Part shown: one piece after another, positions 9,069 through 15,699 of the stretch
Layout: each line of letters starts with the position of its first letter
Numbering within the stretch: the stretch's first letter is position 1
Origin: Brevundimonas sp.
GTDB taxonomy: Bacteria > Pseudomonadota > Alphaproteobacteria > Caulobacterales > Caulobacteraceae
Reading direction: 5' to 3'
DNA: 64,000 bases
NCBI RefSeq assembly: GCF_029946145.1
Contig: NZ_JAQSDY010000017.1
Coordinates: forward strand, 62,001-126,000
Program-made: the position numbers and the translations under genes
Notes under the pieces: generated by a model
What the model was told of the DNA's origin: nothing
Seen by the model: the letters and a program-made list of their open reading frames with translations, nothing else
Databases searched by the model: none

Positions 9069-10231
9069 TGACCAAGCTGAAGAACAGCCAGGGTTTCTCG
9101 ACCCGCGCCATCCACGCCGGACAGCGGCCCGACCCCACGACGGGCGCGGTGATGACGCCGATCTACGCCACCTCGACCTATGCCCAGGAAAGCCCGGGCG
9201 TGAACAAGGGCTATGAATACGCACGGGGCAAGAACCCGACGCGCGAGGCGTTCGAGGCGTGTCTGGCCGACCTGGAGGGCGGGACCCACGGCTTCGGCTT
9301 CGCCAGCGGCATGGCGGCGACCTCGACGGCGCTGGAGCTGCTGGACGCAGGCGCGCACATCGTCACCGGCGACGACCTGTACGGCGGCTCGTGGCGGCTG
9401 TTCGAGCGGGTGCGGCGGCGGTCGATGGGGCTGGACTTCGCCTATGTCGATCTGAGCGATCTGGCGAAGGTGGAGGCCGCCATCACGCCGAAGACGAAGC
9501 TGATCTGGGCCGAGACGCCGACCAATCCGCTGATGAAGCTGGCCGACATCGAGGGGCTGTCGCGGATCGCGAAAGCCCATGGCCTGCTGCTGATCGTCGA
9601 CAACACCTTCGCCACGCCGTGGAGCCAGCAGCCGCTGAAGCTGGGCGCCGACGTGGTCATGCATTCGGCGACCAAATATCTGAACGGCCACTCGGACATC
9701 ATCGGCGGCGCGCTGGTGACGGCGAACCCCGAGCTGGCGAAGGAGATCAAATTCCTTCAGAATTCGGTCGGCGCGGTGATGGGGCCGTTCGACGCCTTCC
9801 TGGCCAACCGGGGCCTGAAGACCCTGGGTCTGCGCATGAAGGCGCACAATGAGAACGCCATGGCCGTGGCGCGCTGGCTGGAAGACCGGAAAGGGGTGGC
9901 CAAGGTCATCTATCCGGGGCTGGTCAGCCACCCGCAGCACGCGCTGGCGTCACGCCAGATGAACGGCCAGTACGGCGGCATGGTCACGGTCCTGATCGAC
10001 GGCGATCTGGAGCGGACCAAACGGGTGCTGGAGCGGGTTCAGGTCTTCACGCTCGCGGAATCGCTGGGCGGGGTCGAGAGCCTGGTCAATCACCCGGCCA
10101 TCATGACCCACGCCTCGGTGCCCAAGGAGCTGCGCGAGGCGGGCGGCGTGACCGACAACCTGATCCGGCTGTCGGTCGGCGTGGAGGAGGTCGAGGACCT
10201 GATCGCGGACCTGGATCAGGCGCTGGGGTGA
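9068..10231 (+). CDS. Cystathionine gamma-lyase (Cys/Met metabolism PLP enzyme)
   Basis: A 387-residue fold-type I PLP enzyme of the Cys/Met metabolism family. Paired with the upstream synthase, it would cleave cystathionine to cysteine, 2-oxobutyrate and ammonia. Key features are FSTRAIHAGQRPDPTTGAV at the N-terminus, FASGMAATST, the VDNTFATP Asp site and the PLP Lys203 in HSATKYLNGHSD. The ATG at 9068 shares one base with the preceding stop. Cystathionine beta-lyase or gamma-synthase are family alternatives, but CBS partnership and the IHAGQ-type N-terminus favour gamma-lyase. Confidence 0.9.
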   Translation: MTKLKNSQGFSTRAIHAGQRPDPTTGAVMTPIYATSTYAQESPGVNKGYEYARGKNPTREAFEACLADLEGGTHGFGFASGMAATSTALELLDAGAHIVTGDDLYGGSWRLFERVRRRSMGLDFAYVDLSDLAKVEAAITPKTKLIWAETPTNPLMKLADIEGLSRIAKAHGLLLIVDNTFATPWSQQPLKLGADVVMHSATKYLNGHSDIIGGALVTANPELAKEIKFLQNSVGAVMGPFDAFLANRGLKTLGLRMKAHNENAMAVARWLEDRKGVAKVIYPGLVSHPQHALASRQMNGQYGGMVTVLIDGDLERTKRVLERVQVFTLAESLGGVESLVNHPAIMTHASVPKELREAGGVTDNLIRLSVGVEEVEDLIADLDQALG

Positions 10232-10285
10232 CTTGATCGGGGCGGGAGAGGAATCCCGACCTCCGCGTCGCCCTGTCTGGTGTCG

Positions 10286-10414
10286 TCATCCTCGGGCTTG
10301 ACCCGAGGATCAGACCATCCGGTGCTCCGGGGATGGGGTGCGGCTTGTCTCGGAGGCCGCCTTCCGACGCACAACTCGCCCCACGTCTGATCCTCGGGTC
10401 AAGCCCGAGGATGA
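10286..10414. repeat. Perfect 29-bp inverted repeat pair (CCTCGGGCTTGACCCGAGG family)
   Basis: The element at 10286-10314 is exactly reverse-complementary to 10386-10414, with 71 bp between. Each arm has its own hairpin (CCTCGGG-CTTGA-CCCGAGG). The pair lies between the convergent cystathionine gamma-lyase gene and a small hypothetical gene, where it may act as a two-way transcript end or mRNA-stabilising element. Its sequence differs from the other REP families in the window, so it belongs to a second family. Confidence 0.85.
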
Positions 10415-10436
10415 CGGAGAGGGTGGGTGTGTGGGC

Positions 10437-10709
10437 TCAGGCGGCCTTGGAATCCGGCAGGGCGGTCTGGTGGCCAGTCGCCGGGACGACCTTCTTCTTG
10501 GCCGGGGCGCGGGGCTTCTTGACGGCGGCGGTCGTCTTGTCCGCGGCGCGGCGGGCGACTTCGGCGTCGATCAGGGGAATGACGTCGGCGGCGGAGGCGA
10601 TCTGCGTCGGCGAGGCGGTGGTGGAGGCGGACAGGCGCAGGGCGTTCAGGCGCAAGGCCTTCAGGTCCGGGTCGCTCATGGTCGGGATCATGTCGGCAAG
10701 CGGGGTCAT
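10437..10709 (-). CDS. Small hypothetical protein with basic Ala/Lys/Pro tail
   Basis: A 90-residue protein of unknown function. The first half is predicted helical (MSDPDLKALRLNALRLSAS and IDAEVARRAAD), the second half is low-complexity and basic (AVKKPRAPAKKKVVPA), reminiscent of nucleic-acid-binding tails. The codon pattern is normal for the genome. The ATG at 10709 follows a GGAGACTT-type ribosome site. It lies 103 bp downstream of a cold-shock gene on the same strand, separated by a hairpin. There is no signal peptide and no recognised domain. Confidence 0.6.
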   Translation of the reverse strand: MTPLADMIPTMSDPDLKALRLNALRLSASTTASPTQIASAADVIPLIDAEVARRAADKTTAAVKKPRAPAKKKVVPATGHQTALPDSKAA

Positions 10710-10737
10710 CGAAGTCTCCTGGATTTGAAAAGCAGTC

Positions 10738-10765
10738 GGGCCGGCGCCTGTTCGGCAGCCGGCCC
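10738..10765 (-). terminator. Possible terminator after first cold-shock gene
   Basis: GGGCCGGC (10738-10745) pairs with GCCGGCCC (10758-10765) around a 12-nt loop. Read on the minus strand the hairpin is followed by GACTGCTTTTC, a short and slightly displaced T-run. It lies between the cold-shock gene at 10813 and the small gene at 10709, so it may end or attenuate the csp transcript. Confidence 0.5.
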
Positions 10766-10812
10766 TTCCGTCAGCCCGGGCGGTTAGCCAAGGCAGGGTC
10801 GCTTGTCGGAAA

Positions 10813-11025
10813 CTATTCGGCGGCCTTCAGGCGACCGGCCGATTCCTTGCCCGAACGCGAGTCGCGTTCGACTTCGTAGGAAATCTTCTGATTTTCGTTC
10901 AGCGTGCCCAGGTCGGACGTTTCAACGGCCGAGGCGTGGACGAAGACGTCCTTGCCGCCATCATCGGGAGCGATGAAGCCGTAACCCTTGGTGGAGTTGT
11001 ACCATTTAACAGTGCCGGTAGCCAT
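10813..11025 (-). CDS. Cold-shock protein, CspA family (copy 1)
   Basis: A 70-residue single-OB-fold RNA/ssDNA chaperone. RNP1 is KGYGFIAP and RNP2 is VFVHASAV, both complete, with the usual [14 protein letters not shown] opening. It differs from the second copy mainly at Tyr versus Phe in KWYN/KWFN and in the middle loop. The ATG is preceded by a strong CGGAGGT ribosome site. A leader of roughly 125 nt shares sequence and a hairpin with that of copy 2. Its role at low temperature is inferred from the family. Confidence 0.95.
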   Translation of the reverse strand: MATGTVKWYNSTKGYGFIAPDDGGKDVFVHASAVETSDLGTLNENQKISYEVERDSRSGKESAGRLKAAE

Positions 11026-11152
11026 TTTGAGACCTCCGTTAGGCGTTGACCGCCGGAAGAGGTTCCGGATCGGCCTGTCGGGTCTGAATGGGATCGGCTT
11101 TGGACCTCGGTGCGCGATGCAAAGGGGCAGCAGCGTTTCGCAAGAGATCGAC
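11026..11152 (-). promoter_or_regulatory. Conserved 5' leader of csp copy 1
   Basis: Read on the minus strand, this leader shares several blocks with the leader of csp copy 2: GATCTCT..GCGAAACGC, then CATTCAGACCCGACAGGCCG, then ACGGAGGTC next to the start. Between the last two is a hairpin, CCGGAA-CCTC-TTCCGG (11053-11068). In the other leader the hairpin occupies the same place but has different bases. Long structured leaders controlling csp translation are known in enterobacteria; that this is the same kind of element is inferred. Confidence 0.6.
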
Positions 11153-11206
11153 GTAGCCCCAAATGGGCGCTTTCCGGCCCAATAGCAAGCGTCGCCATAC
11201 AGATAG

Positions 11207-11242
11207 CAAAACGGCGGCGAGGGCCCGGGCCCTCGCCGCCGT
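11207..11242 (-). terminator. Rho-independent terminator after csp copy 2 (32-bp palindrome)
   Basis: Positions 11211-11242 form a perfect 32-bp palindrome made of ACGGCGGCGAGGGCCC and its reverse complement, with no unpaired loop. On the minus strand it is followed by TTTTGC, completing a classical terminator for the cold-shock gene whose stop is at 11277. Confidence 0.8.
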
Positions 11243-11276
11243 CGAAATCATGCGTCGGCGAGGCCGACGCGTGAAC

Positions 11277-11489
11277 TCAGCCTTCGGTCTTCAGCTGACC
11301 AGCCGATTCCTTGCCCGAACGCTTGTCGCGCTCGATTTCGTAGGAAACCTTCTGGTTTTCATCCAGGCCGCGCAGGCCCGCTTGCTCGACGGCCGAGATG
11401 TGGACGAAAACGTCCTTGCCGCCGTCGTCAGGCTGGATGAAGCCGTAGCCCTTGGTGGAGTTGAACCATTTAACAGTGCCGGTAGCCAT
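11277..11489 (-). CDS. Cold-shock protein, CspA family (copy 2)
   Basis: A 70-residue CspA-type nucleic-acid chaperone, clearly paralogous to the copy at 10813. RNP1 (KGYGFIQP) and RNP2 (VFVHISAV) are intact. It has its own ribosome site (CGGAGGTCC), its own conserved leader and its own strong terminator, so the two genes are separate transcription units arising from tandem duplication. Which copy is cold-induced cannot be told from sequence. Confidence 0.95.
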   Translation of the reverse strand: MATGTVKWFNSTKGYGFIQPDDGGKDVFVHISAVEQAGLRGLDENQKVSYEIERDKRSGKESAGQLKTEG

Positions 11490-11607
11490 TTTCAGGACCT
11501 CCGTTAGCGTTGGCCCCAGGGAAGAGCCCCTGCGGCCTGTCGGGTCTGAATGGAGCGGCTAGACCTCAGTGCGAAAGCAGAGGGTGGCGTTTCGCAGAGA
11601 GATCGAC
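11490..11607 (-). promoter_or_regulatory. Conserved 5' leader of csp copy 2
   Basis: This is the counterpart of the leader of copy 1, with the blocks GTCGATCTCT.TGCGAAACGC, CATTCAGACCCGACAGGCCG and ACGGAGGTC in the same order. The hairpin in the corresponding place is CAGGG-GCTCTT-CCCTG (11517-11532), different in sequence from copy 1 but equally paired. The compensating difference argues for a selected RNA structure. Function as an RNA thermosensor or ribosome-access switch is inferred. Confidence 0.6.
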
Positions 11608-11650
11608 AAAACGCTTTTACCGTCCGGCGTGGCGAAATCAAGCCAGAACG

Positions 11651-11863
11651 CTACTCGGCGGCTTCGCCCTCGGGGGCGGCGATATAGTGTTCCTGGCACA
11701 GCTTGCGCAGCGCGGCCGTCAGCGTGGGGCCGTACAGCGAGTCCTGGATGCGCTCGAAACCTTCGGACTGAAGGGTGGTCTTGATCTCGCCGACGGTGCG
11801 GCAACCCCCGCCGCGCGCCAGTTCATAGGCGCGCTCGAGGGTCGTGGGACGATGGTTGCTCAT
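11651..11863 (-). CDS. Small conserved-type hypothetical protein
   Basis: A 70-residue soluble protein with the pattern TLERAYELARGG-CRTVGEIKTTLQSEGF, ending in an acidic EGEAAE tail. It reads like a short helix-turn-helix-like module seen in alphaproteobacterial hypothetical proteins, but no named domain can be assigned. The ATG at 11863 has a good AGGAG site 5 nt upstream and is preferred over longer in-frame starts overlapping the porin gene. It is 38 bp downstream of the porin gene on the same strand and could be co-transcribed. Confidence 0.65.
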   Translation of the reverse strand: MSNHRPTTLERAYELARGGGCRTVGEIKTTLQSEGFERIQDSLYGPTLTAALRKLCQEHYIAAPEGEAAE

Positions 11864-11901
11864 GACTCCTAGATAGGAGCTTCGGCGCAAAATGCGAGGT
11901 T

Positions 11902-12615
11902 TTAGAAAGCGATGCTGATCCCGGCGACCAGGGCGTCCGCATACTGCTCGCCCGGGACGTCGGCGTCGGTCGCGTGATAGCGGACATCCGCCTCCAGATG
12001 GTCGGTCAGGGCGTAGGTGAAGCCGGCGTTCCAACCGGTGTAGTCCAGGCTGTTATCCTGCTCGCGACGGCCGATGGAAGCCGTGGCTTCCAGCTTGTCG
12101 GTGAACTCCCAGCCCAGGCGGGCTTCATACCAGGTCCAGGCCTCGGTCGAGCCCGTGCCGTCCGGCGAATGCTGCAGGCGAAGGCGCCCGCTGGCCGGGC
12201 CGATGGAGCGTTTGACGTCGGCCGTGAACTCCCAGGCGTTGTCGTCCGTGCCCGGATTGGCGTCGATCTGCTGCTTGTATGTGGCGTTCAGATCCAGGTC
12301 GAAGCCGGCGACCTCGGGCGTGTAACCGACGCCGGCCTCCATTTCGAGTTCCGATCCGATGGAGCTCTTGATCGTTTCAAGGCCCGCGCCGCCGTAGAAC
12401 AGGCCCGACGCGCTCTCCCACTCCGCCTGCCCGAAGACATAGGCCTCGCCATCCGATTTCGAGGCCTCTTTCGAACGGTTGTCGGTCGCGGCGCCGAAGG
12501 CGAAGGACCAACTGCCCGCGGTGGGGGCGGGGGCGGCCTCCTGGGCGGCGGCGGAGCCGGCGAAGGCGAGAAGAGCGGTTGCCGCGGCGGCGGCGGTCGT
12601 CAGGGTGCGGAGCAT
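11902..12615 (-). CDS. TorF-family outer membrane porin-like protein
   Basis: A 237-residue outer-membrane beta-barrel protein. The signal peptide ends at GSAAAQ (about residue 25). The mature part has alternating strands typical of the TorF/Gcw_chp family: SWSFAFGAATDNRSK at the start, FGQAEWESASGLFYGGAGLE, then repeated amphipathic strands, and a C-terminal Phe (VAGISIAF) as needed for BAM recognition. A role as a putative porin is known only at family level. It is likely transcribed with the small gene downstream. Confidence 0.8.
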   Translation of the reverse strand: MLRTLTTAAAAATALLAFAGSAAAQEAAPAPTAGSWSFAFGAATDNRSKEASKSDGEAYVFGQAEWESASGLFYGGAGLETIKSSIGSELEMEAGVGYTPEVAGFDLDLNATYKQQIDANPGTDDNAWEFTADVKRSIGPASGRLRLQHSPDGTGSTEAWTWYEARLGWEFTDKLEATASIGRREQDNSLDYTGWNAGFTYALTDHLEADVRYHATDADVPGEQYADALVAGISIAF

Positions 12616-12645
12616 GTGAGTCGGCCTCGTTGAACGAGGCGGGGT

Positions 12646-13572
12646 CTAGAGACGGTTCTTGTCGAATTTGTCACAAGCGTGCGAAAATTCGTCAGCCAAC
12701 CGAGCGACAAGCTGCGCTGTTGGCAGGATGTCACGCACCGCCCCGGCGCCCTGGCCCGCGGACCAGACCGTTTTCCAGGCCTTCGCCTCCTCGCCCATGT
12801 CCAGCTTGTGCTCGGGCAGGGATTTCGGATCGATGCCGTTCGCGACCAGGGACGGCGTCAGGAAATTGGCCGGAATGCCCGAGACGGCGGGGGTGTAGGT
12901 GATGTCGCTGGCGCCCGCATCGACGATCATCTGCTTGTACTCGGCCTGGGCCGCGCTTTCGGTCGTGGCGATGAAGCGGGTGCCCATATAGGCGAAGTCG
13001 GCGCCCATCATGAGGGCGGCGGCGACGTCCGAGCCCGTCGACAGGCAGCCGGACAGGATGATGGCGCCATCGAAGAAGGACCGGACCTCGTCGACCAGGG
13101 CGAAGGGATTGACCACGCCGGCGTGTCCGCCCGCGCCGTTGGCGACCAGGATCAGGCCGTCGACCCCCGCCTGCGCCGCCTTGCGGGCGTGACGGATGTT
13201 GGCGATGTCGTGGAAGACCACGCCGCCATAGCCATGAACGGCGTCGACCACGTCGCGCACGGCGCCCAGGGAGGTGATGATCAGCGGGACCTTCTCCTCG
13301 ACCGAAACCATCATGTCGGCCATCAGCCGGGGGTTGGTCGGATGGACGATGTGGTTGACGCCGAAGGCGGCCGCGTCGGGCGTCAGCCGGCCCTTGATCT
13401 CGTGGATCCAGTCCCGGTAGCCCTCGGTGGTGCGCTGGTTCAGGGACGGGAAGGTGCCGATGACGCCGGCGTTGCAGGCCTCGACGACCAGATCCGGTCC
13501 GGAGACCAGAAACATGGGCGCCGCGATGACCGGCAGTTTCAGACCCTTTTGCAGCGATGCCGGAATGGCCAT
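12646..13572 (-). CDS. Nitronate monooxygenase family (NPD-type) FMN enzyme
   Basis: A 308-residue TIM-barrel flavoenzyme of the 2-nitropropane dioxygenase/nitronate monooxygenase family. The N-terminal PVIAAPMFLVSGPDLV, the glycine-rich VANGAGGHAG and the FMN phosphate site ADFAYMGTRFIAT are present. Its C-terminal segment GQGAGAVRDILPTAQLVARL is typical of class members used for detoxifying alkyl nitronates. The ATG is at 13572. It is divergent from the GIY-YIG gene, with a dyad in the 154-bp gap that could control either. Confidence 0.88.
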   Translation of the reverse strand: MAIPASLQKGLKLPVIAAPMFLVSGPDLVVEACNAGVIGTFPSLNQRTTEGYRDWIHEIKGRLTPDAAAFGVNHIVHPTNPRLMADMMVSVEEKVPLIITSLGAVRDVVDAVHGYGGVVFHDIANIRHARKAAQAGVDGLILVANGAGGHAGVVNPFALVDEVRSFFDGAIILSGCLSTGSDVAAALMMGADFAYMGTRFIATTESAAQAEYKQMIVDAGASDITYTPAVSGIPANFLTPSLVANGIDPKSLPEHKLDMGEEAKAWKTVWSAGQGAGAVRDILPTAQLVARLADEFSHACDKFDKNRL

Positions 13573-13677
13573 GGCGTTTCCCCGAGTTGTCTTTGGCTAC
13601 GGATAGCGGGCTGTCGCGGGGGAAGGCAAATGGTCAGACCTGCGTCAGGCGCAATGCGGCATGCTGTTTTCATATTT

Positions 13678-13711
13678 ACCCGGATATAAATAGGAGCTAT
13701 ATTATCCGGGT
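13678..13711. promoter_or_regulatory. Operator-like dyad ACCCGGATA-N16-TATCCGGGT
   Basis: A perfect 9-bp inverted repeat with a 16-bp AT-rich spacer lies 15 bp upstream of the GIY-YIG start codon, within a region much poorer in GC than its surroundings. The spacing and position fit a dimeric repressor or activator covering a promoter. The AT-rich spacer could hold the -10 element. The binding protein is not identifiable here. Confidence 0.6.
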
Positions 13712-13726
13712 GAAAAGGAGACTCGC

Positions 13727-14062
13727 ATGACATCGCAGGAGCGAAAGGCTTTGGTCACGGCCTACAAGGAGCGAAAGACCATCGCCGGCGTGTTCGCCGT
13801 GATCTGCACGGCCACGGGCGAGACCTGGGTCGGCAAGAGCCGGCATGTGGACACGGAGCAGAACGGGCTCTGGTTCGCCCTTCGTCAGGGCGGCTCGCCG
13901 TTCCGTACCCTCCAGGCGGCGTGGAACGTCCACTCCGAGGCGGATTTCCGTTTTGAACAGCTGGACCGACTGCCCGAGGATGTCTCGCCCCTGTTGCGCG
14001 ATATGGAGCTGAAGGAACGGGTCGGCCGCTGGACGGCGAGGCTGGGAGCCCGCGTCCTCTAG
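13727..14062 (+). CDS. GIY-YIG nuclease superfamily protein
   Basis: A 111-residue protein with a GIY-YIG-like N-terminal core: AGVFAVICTATGETWVGKS replaces the GIY and YIG strands, followed by QNGLWFALRQGGSPFRTLQAAW. The classical tyrosines are substituted (GVF, WVG), so nuclease activity is uncertain. This group of short proteins is common in alphaproteobacteria and largely uncharacterised. The ATG at 13727 has an AAGGAG site. The dyad just upstream suggests regulated expression. Confidence 0.75.
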   Translation: MTSQERKALVTAYKERKTIAGVFAVICTATGETWVGKSRHVDTEQNGLWFALRQGGSPFRTLQAAWNVHSEADFRFEQLDRLPEDVSPLLRDMELKERVGRWTARLGARVL

Positions 14063-14211
14063 GCCGGGACGCGCTCGGGGCGGGCTGGTCGACCGGGCGG
14101 ACAGGATTGCATCCTCCGGGGCGCGCCCTTTGAAAATTGGGCCGCATGGTCCTATTGCCTCCGGACACACTCCCCGTCGCCCGGCTCGTCCGGCTGTCCA
14201 GGCTGGAAATC

Positions 14212-14673
14212 ATGACCACCGACACCTCAGGCCTGCACCAGCTCGGCCAGCACACCGTCCAGCCCACGTCGCCGGAAACGGCCGAGCTGGAGCGGGTGCC
14301 CAATCCCCATGCCGGGACCCTGTACCTGACGCGCTTCACCGTGCCGGAGTTCACCAGCCTGTGCCCGGTGACGGGCCAGCCGGACTTCGCCCATATCGTC
14401 ATCGACTATGCGCCGGGCGACTGGCTGGTCGAGAGCAAGTCGCTGAAGCTGTACCTGACCGCCTTCCGCAACCACGGCGCCTTCCACGAGGACTGCACCG
14501 TGGCCATCGGCAAGAAGGTCGCCGATCTGCTGCAGCCGAAGTGGCTGAGGATCGGCGGCTACTGGTATCCGCGCGGCGGCATACCGATCGACGTCTTCTG
14601 GCAGACGGGCGTCGCGCCCGAGGGGCTGTGGTTGCCGGACCAGGGCGTGCCGACGTATCGCGGGCGGGGATAG
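14212..14673 (+). CDS. queF: NADPH-dependent 7-cyano-7-deazaguanine reductase QueF
   Basis: A 153-residue unimodular (B. subtilis-type) QueF that reduces preQ0 to preQ1 in queuosine tRNA modification. The catalytic Cys51 lies in [14 protein letters not shown] with Asp58 following, and the NADPH/substrate motif ESKSLKLY is at 74-81, then HEDC. The in-frame ORF begins at 14137, but the ATG at 14212 gives the normal family length. No preQ1 riboswitch was recognisable in the gap upstream. The DUF817 gene starts 7 bp after the stop. Confidence 0.95.
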   Translation: MTTDTSGLHQLGQHTVQPTSPETAELERVPNPHAGTLYLTRFTVPEFTSLCPVTGQPDFAHIVIDYAPGDWLVESKSLKLYLTAFRNHGAFHEDCTVAIGKKVADLLQPKWLRIGGYWYPRGGIPIDVFWQTGVAPEGLWLPDQGVPTYRGRG

Positions 14674-14680
14674 TCCCCGG

Positions 14681-15595
14681 GTGACGGAGTCCAGCCGCCT
14701 CCCTCTCGAAACCTGGGGCCGCCACTGGCTCGGCCGGCTGCAGCATTGGGCCGACGGGCGGGCGTGGTCCCGCTACAGCTTCGAATTCCTGATGTTCGGC
14801 ATCAAACAGGGGTGGGCCTGTCTGTTCGGCGGGGCGATGCTGGCCCTGCTGCTGGCGACGCATCTGTGGTGGCCGGATGACGCGCCCGTCAGCCGCTATG
14901 ACTTCCTGGTGGTCGGGGCGCTCGGCATTCAGGCGGCCATGCTGGCGCTGAAGCTGGAGAGCTGGGAGGAGGCGAGGGTGATCTTCGTCTTCCACGTCGT
15001 CGGCACCATCATGGAACTGTTCAAGACCCAGGCGGGGTCGTGGATATATCCGGAGGAGAGCCTGCTGCGGATCGGCATGGTGCCGCTGTTCTCGGGCTTC
15101 ATGTATGCGGCGGTGGGCAGCTACATCGCCCGCATCTGGCGCATCTTCGACATCAAATTCCGCCACTATCCGCCGCTGTGGACGACGTGGGTGCTGGCGG
15201 CGGCGATCTACGTCAACTTCTTCGCCCATCACTGGCTGCCGGACATCCGGCTGGGTCTGTTCGCCCTGACGGCGGTGCTGTTCGGGCGGGGCTGGTTCTA
15301 TTTCACGCCCGACCGGACGCGGCGGTCGATGCCGTTCCTGCCGGGGTTCTTTCTGGTCGCTGTGTTCATCTGGCTGGCCGAGAATCTGGGCACCTACGCC
15401 AACGCCTGGGTCTATCCGTCCCAGAGCGACGGCTGGCATATGGTGTCGGTCGACAAGCTGGGCAGCTGGTTCCTGCTGATGATGATCAGCGTGGTGCTGG
15501 TGTCGCTGGTGCATCGGCCGGAGGCGGAATCCCCCACGCTTTCGTCATCCCGCGGCGAGCGAAGCGAGACCACGGGACCCAGCGGCGCGCGATAG
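14681..15595 (+). CDS. DUF817 family integral membrane protein
   Basis: A 304-residue polytopic membrane protein of the DUF817 (YoaT-like) family with about eight hydrophobic segments. Typical blocks are SRYSFEFLMFGIKQGWAC, LESWEEARVIFVFHVVGTIMELFKTQAGSW and a long histidine-rich FFAHHWLPDIR region. Function is unknown. It starts with GTG 7 bp after queF, suggesting coupling. The last 17 residues (from about 288) are encoded by a REP-like repeat and are hydrophilic and unlike the rest, so the ancestral C-terminus probably lay earlier. Confidence 0.85.
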   Translation: MTESSRLPLETWGRHWLGRLQHWADGRAWSRYSFEFLMFGIKQGWACLFGGAMLALLLATHLWWPDDAPVSRYDFLVVGALGIQAAMLALKLESWEEARVIFVFHVVGTIMELFKTQAGSWIYPEESLLRIGMVPLFSGFMYAAVGSYIARIWRIFDIKFRHYPPLWTTWVLAAAIYVNFFAHHWLPDIRLGLFALTAVLFGRGWFYFTPDRTRRSMPFLPGFFLVAVFIWLAENLGTYANAWVYPSQSDGWHMVSVDKLGSWFLLMMISVVLVSLVHRPEAESPTLSSSRGERSETTGPSGAR

Positions 15596-15685
15596 CGCGA
15601 AACTGTCGAGGGCGCGGCTGTATCCGGCGTTTCGCCTCCGCTACGCTTCGGCGCCGCTGGGTCCCGGCTTTCGCCGGGATGACGA
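15542..15685. repeat. REP-like inverted pair overlapping the DUF817 3' end
   Basis: The left arm (about 15542-15588) and right arm (about 15651-15685) are inverted copies; GGGACCCAGCGGCGC and GCGCCGCTGGGTCCC match exactly, as do the flanking CGTCATCCCG/CGGGATGACG. The right arm carries the same CCCGGCTTTCGCCGGGAT core as the pair at 4316-4438. The left arm lies inside the DUF817 reading frame, and the right arm ends just before the start of the FAD oxidoreductase gene. Confidence 0.8.
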
Positions 15686-15699
15686 AAGAAGAGAATCGA

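Noticed and set aside
6783..9224. Extension of the rnr frame upstream of ATG 6782
   Set aside because: Overlaps cystathionine beta-synthase and the hydrolase on the other strand; the RNase R N-terminus starts at 6782.
14063..14211. preQ1 riboswitch before queF
   Set aside because: No recognisable preQ1 aptamer pattern or pseudoknot could be found in the leader.
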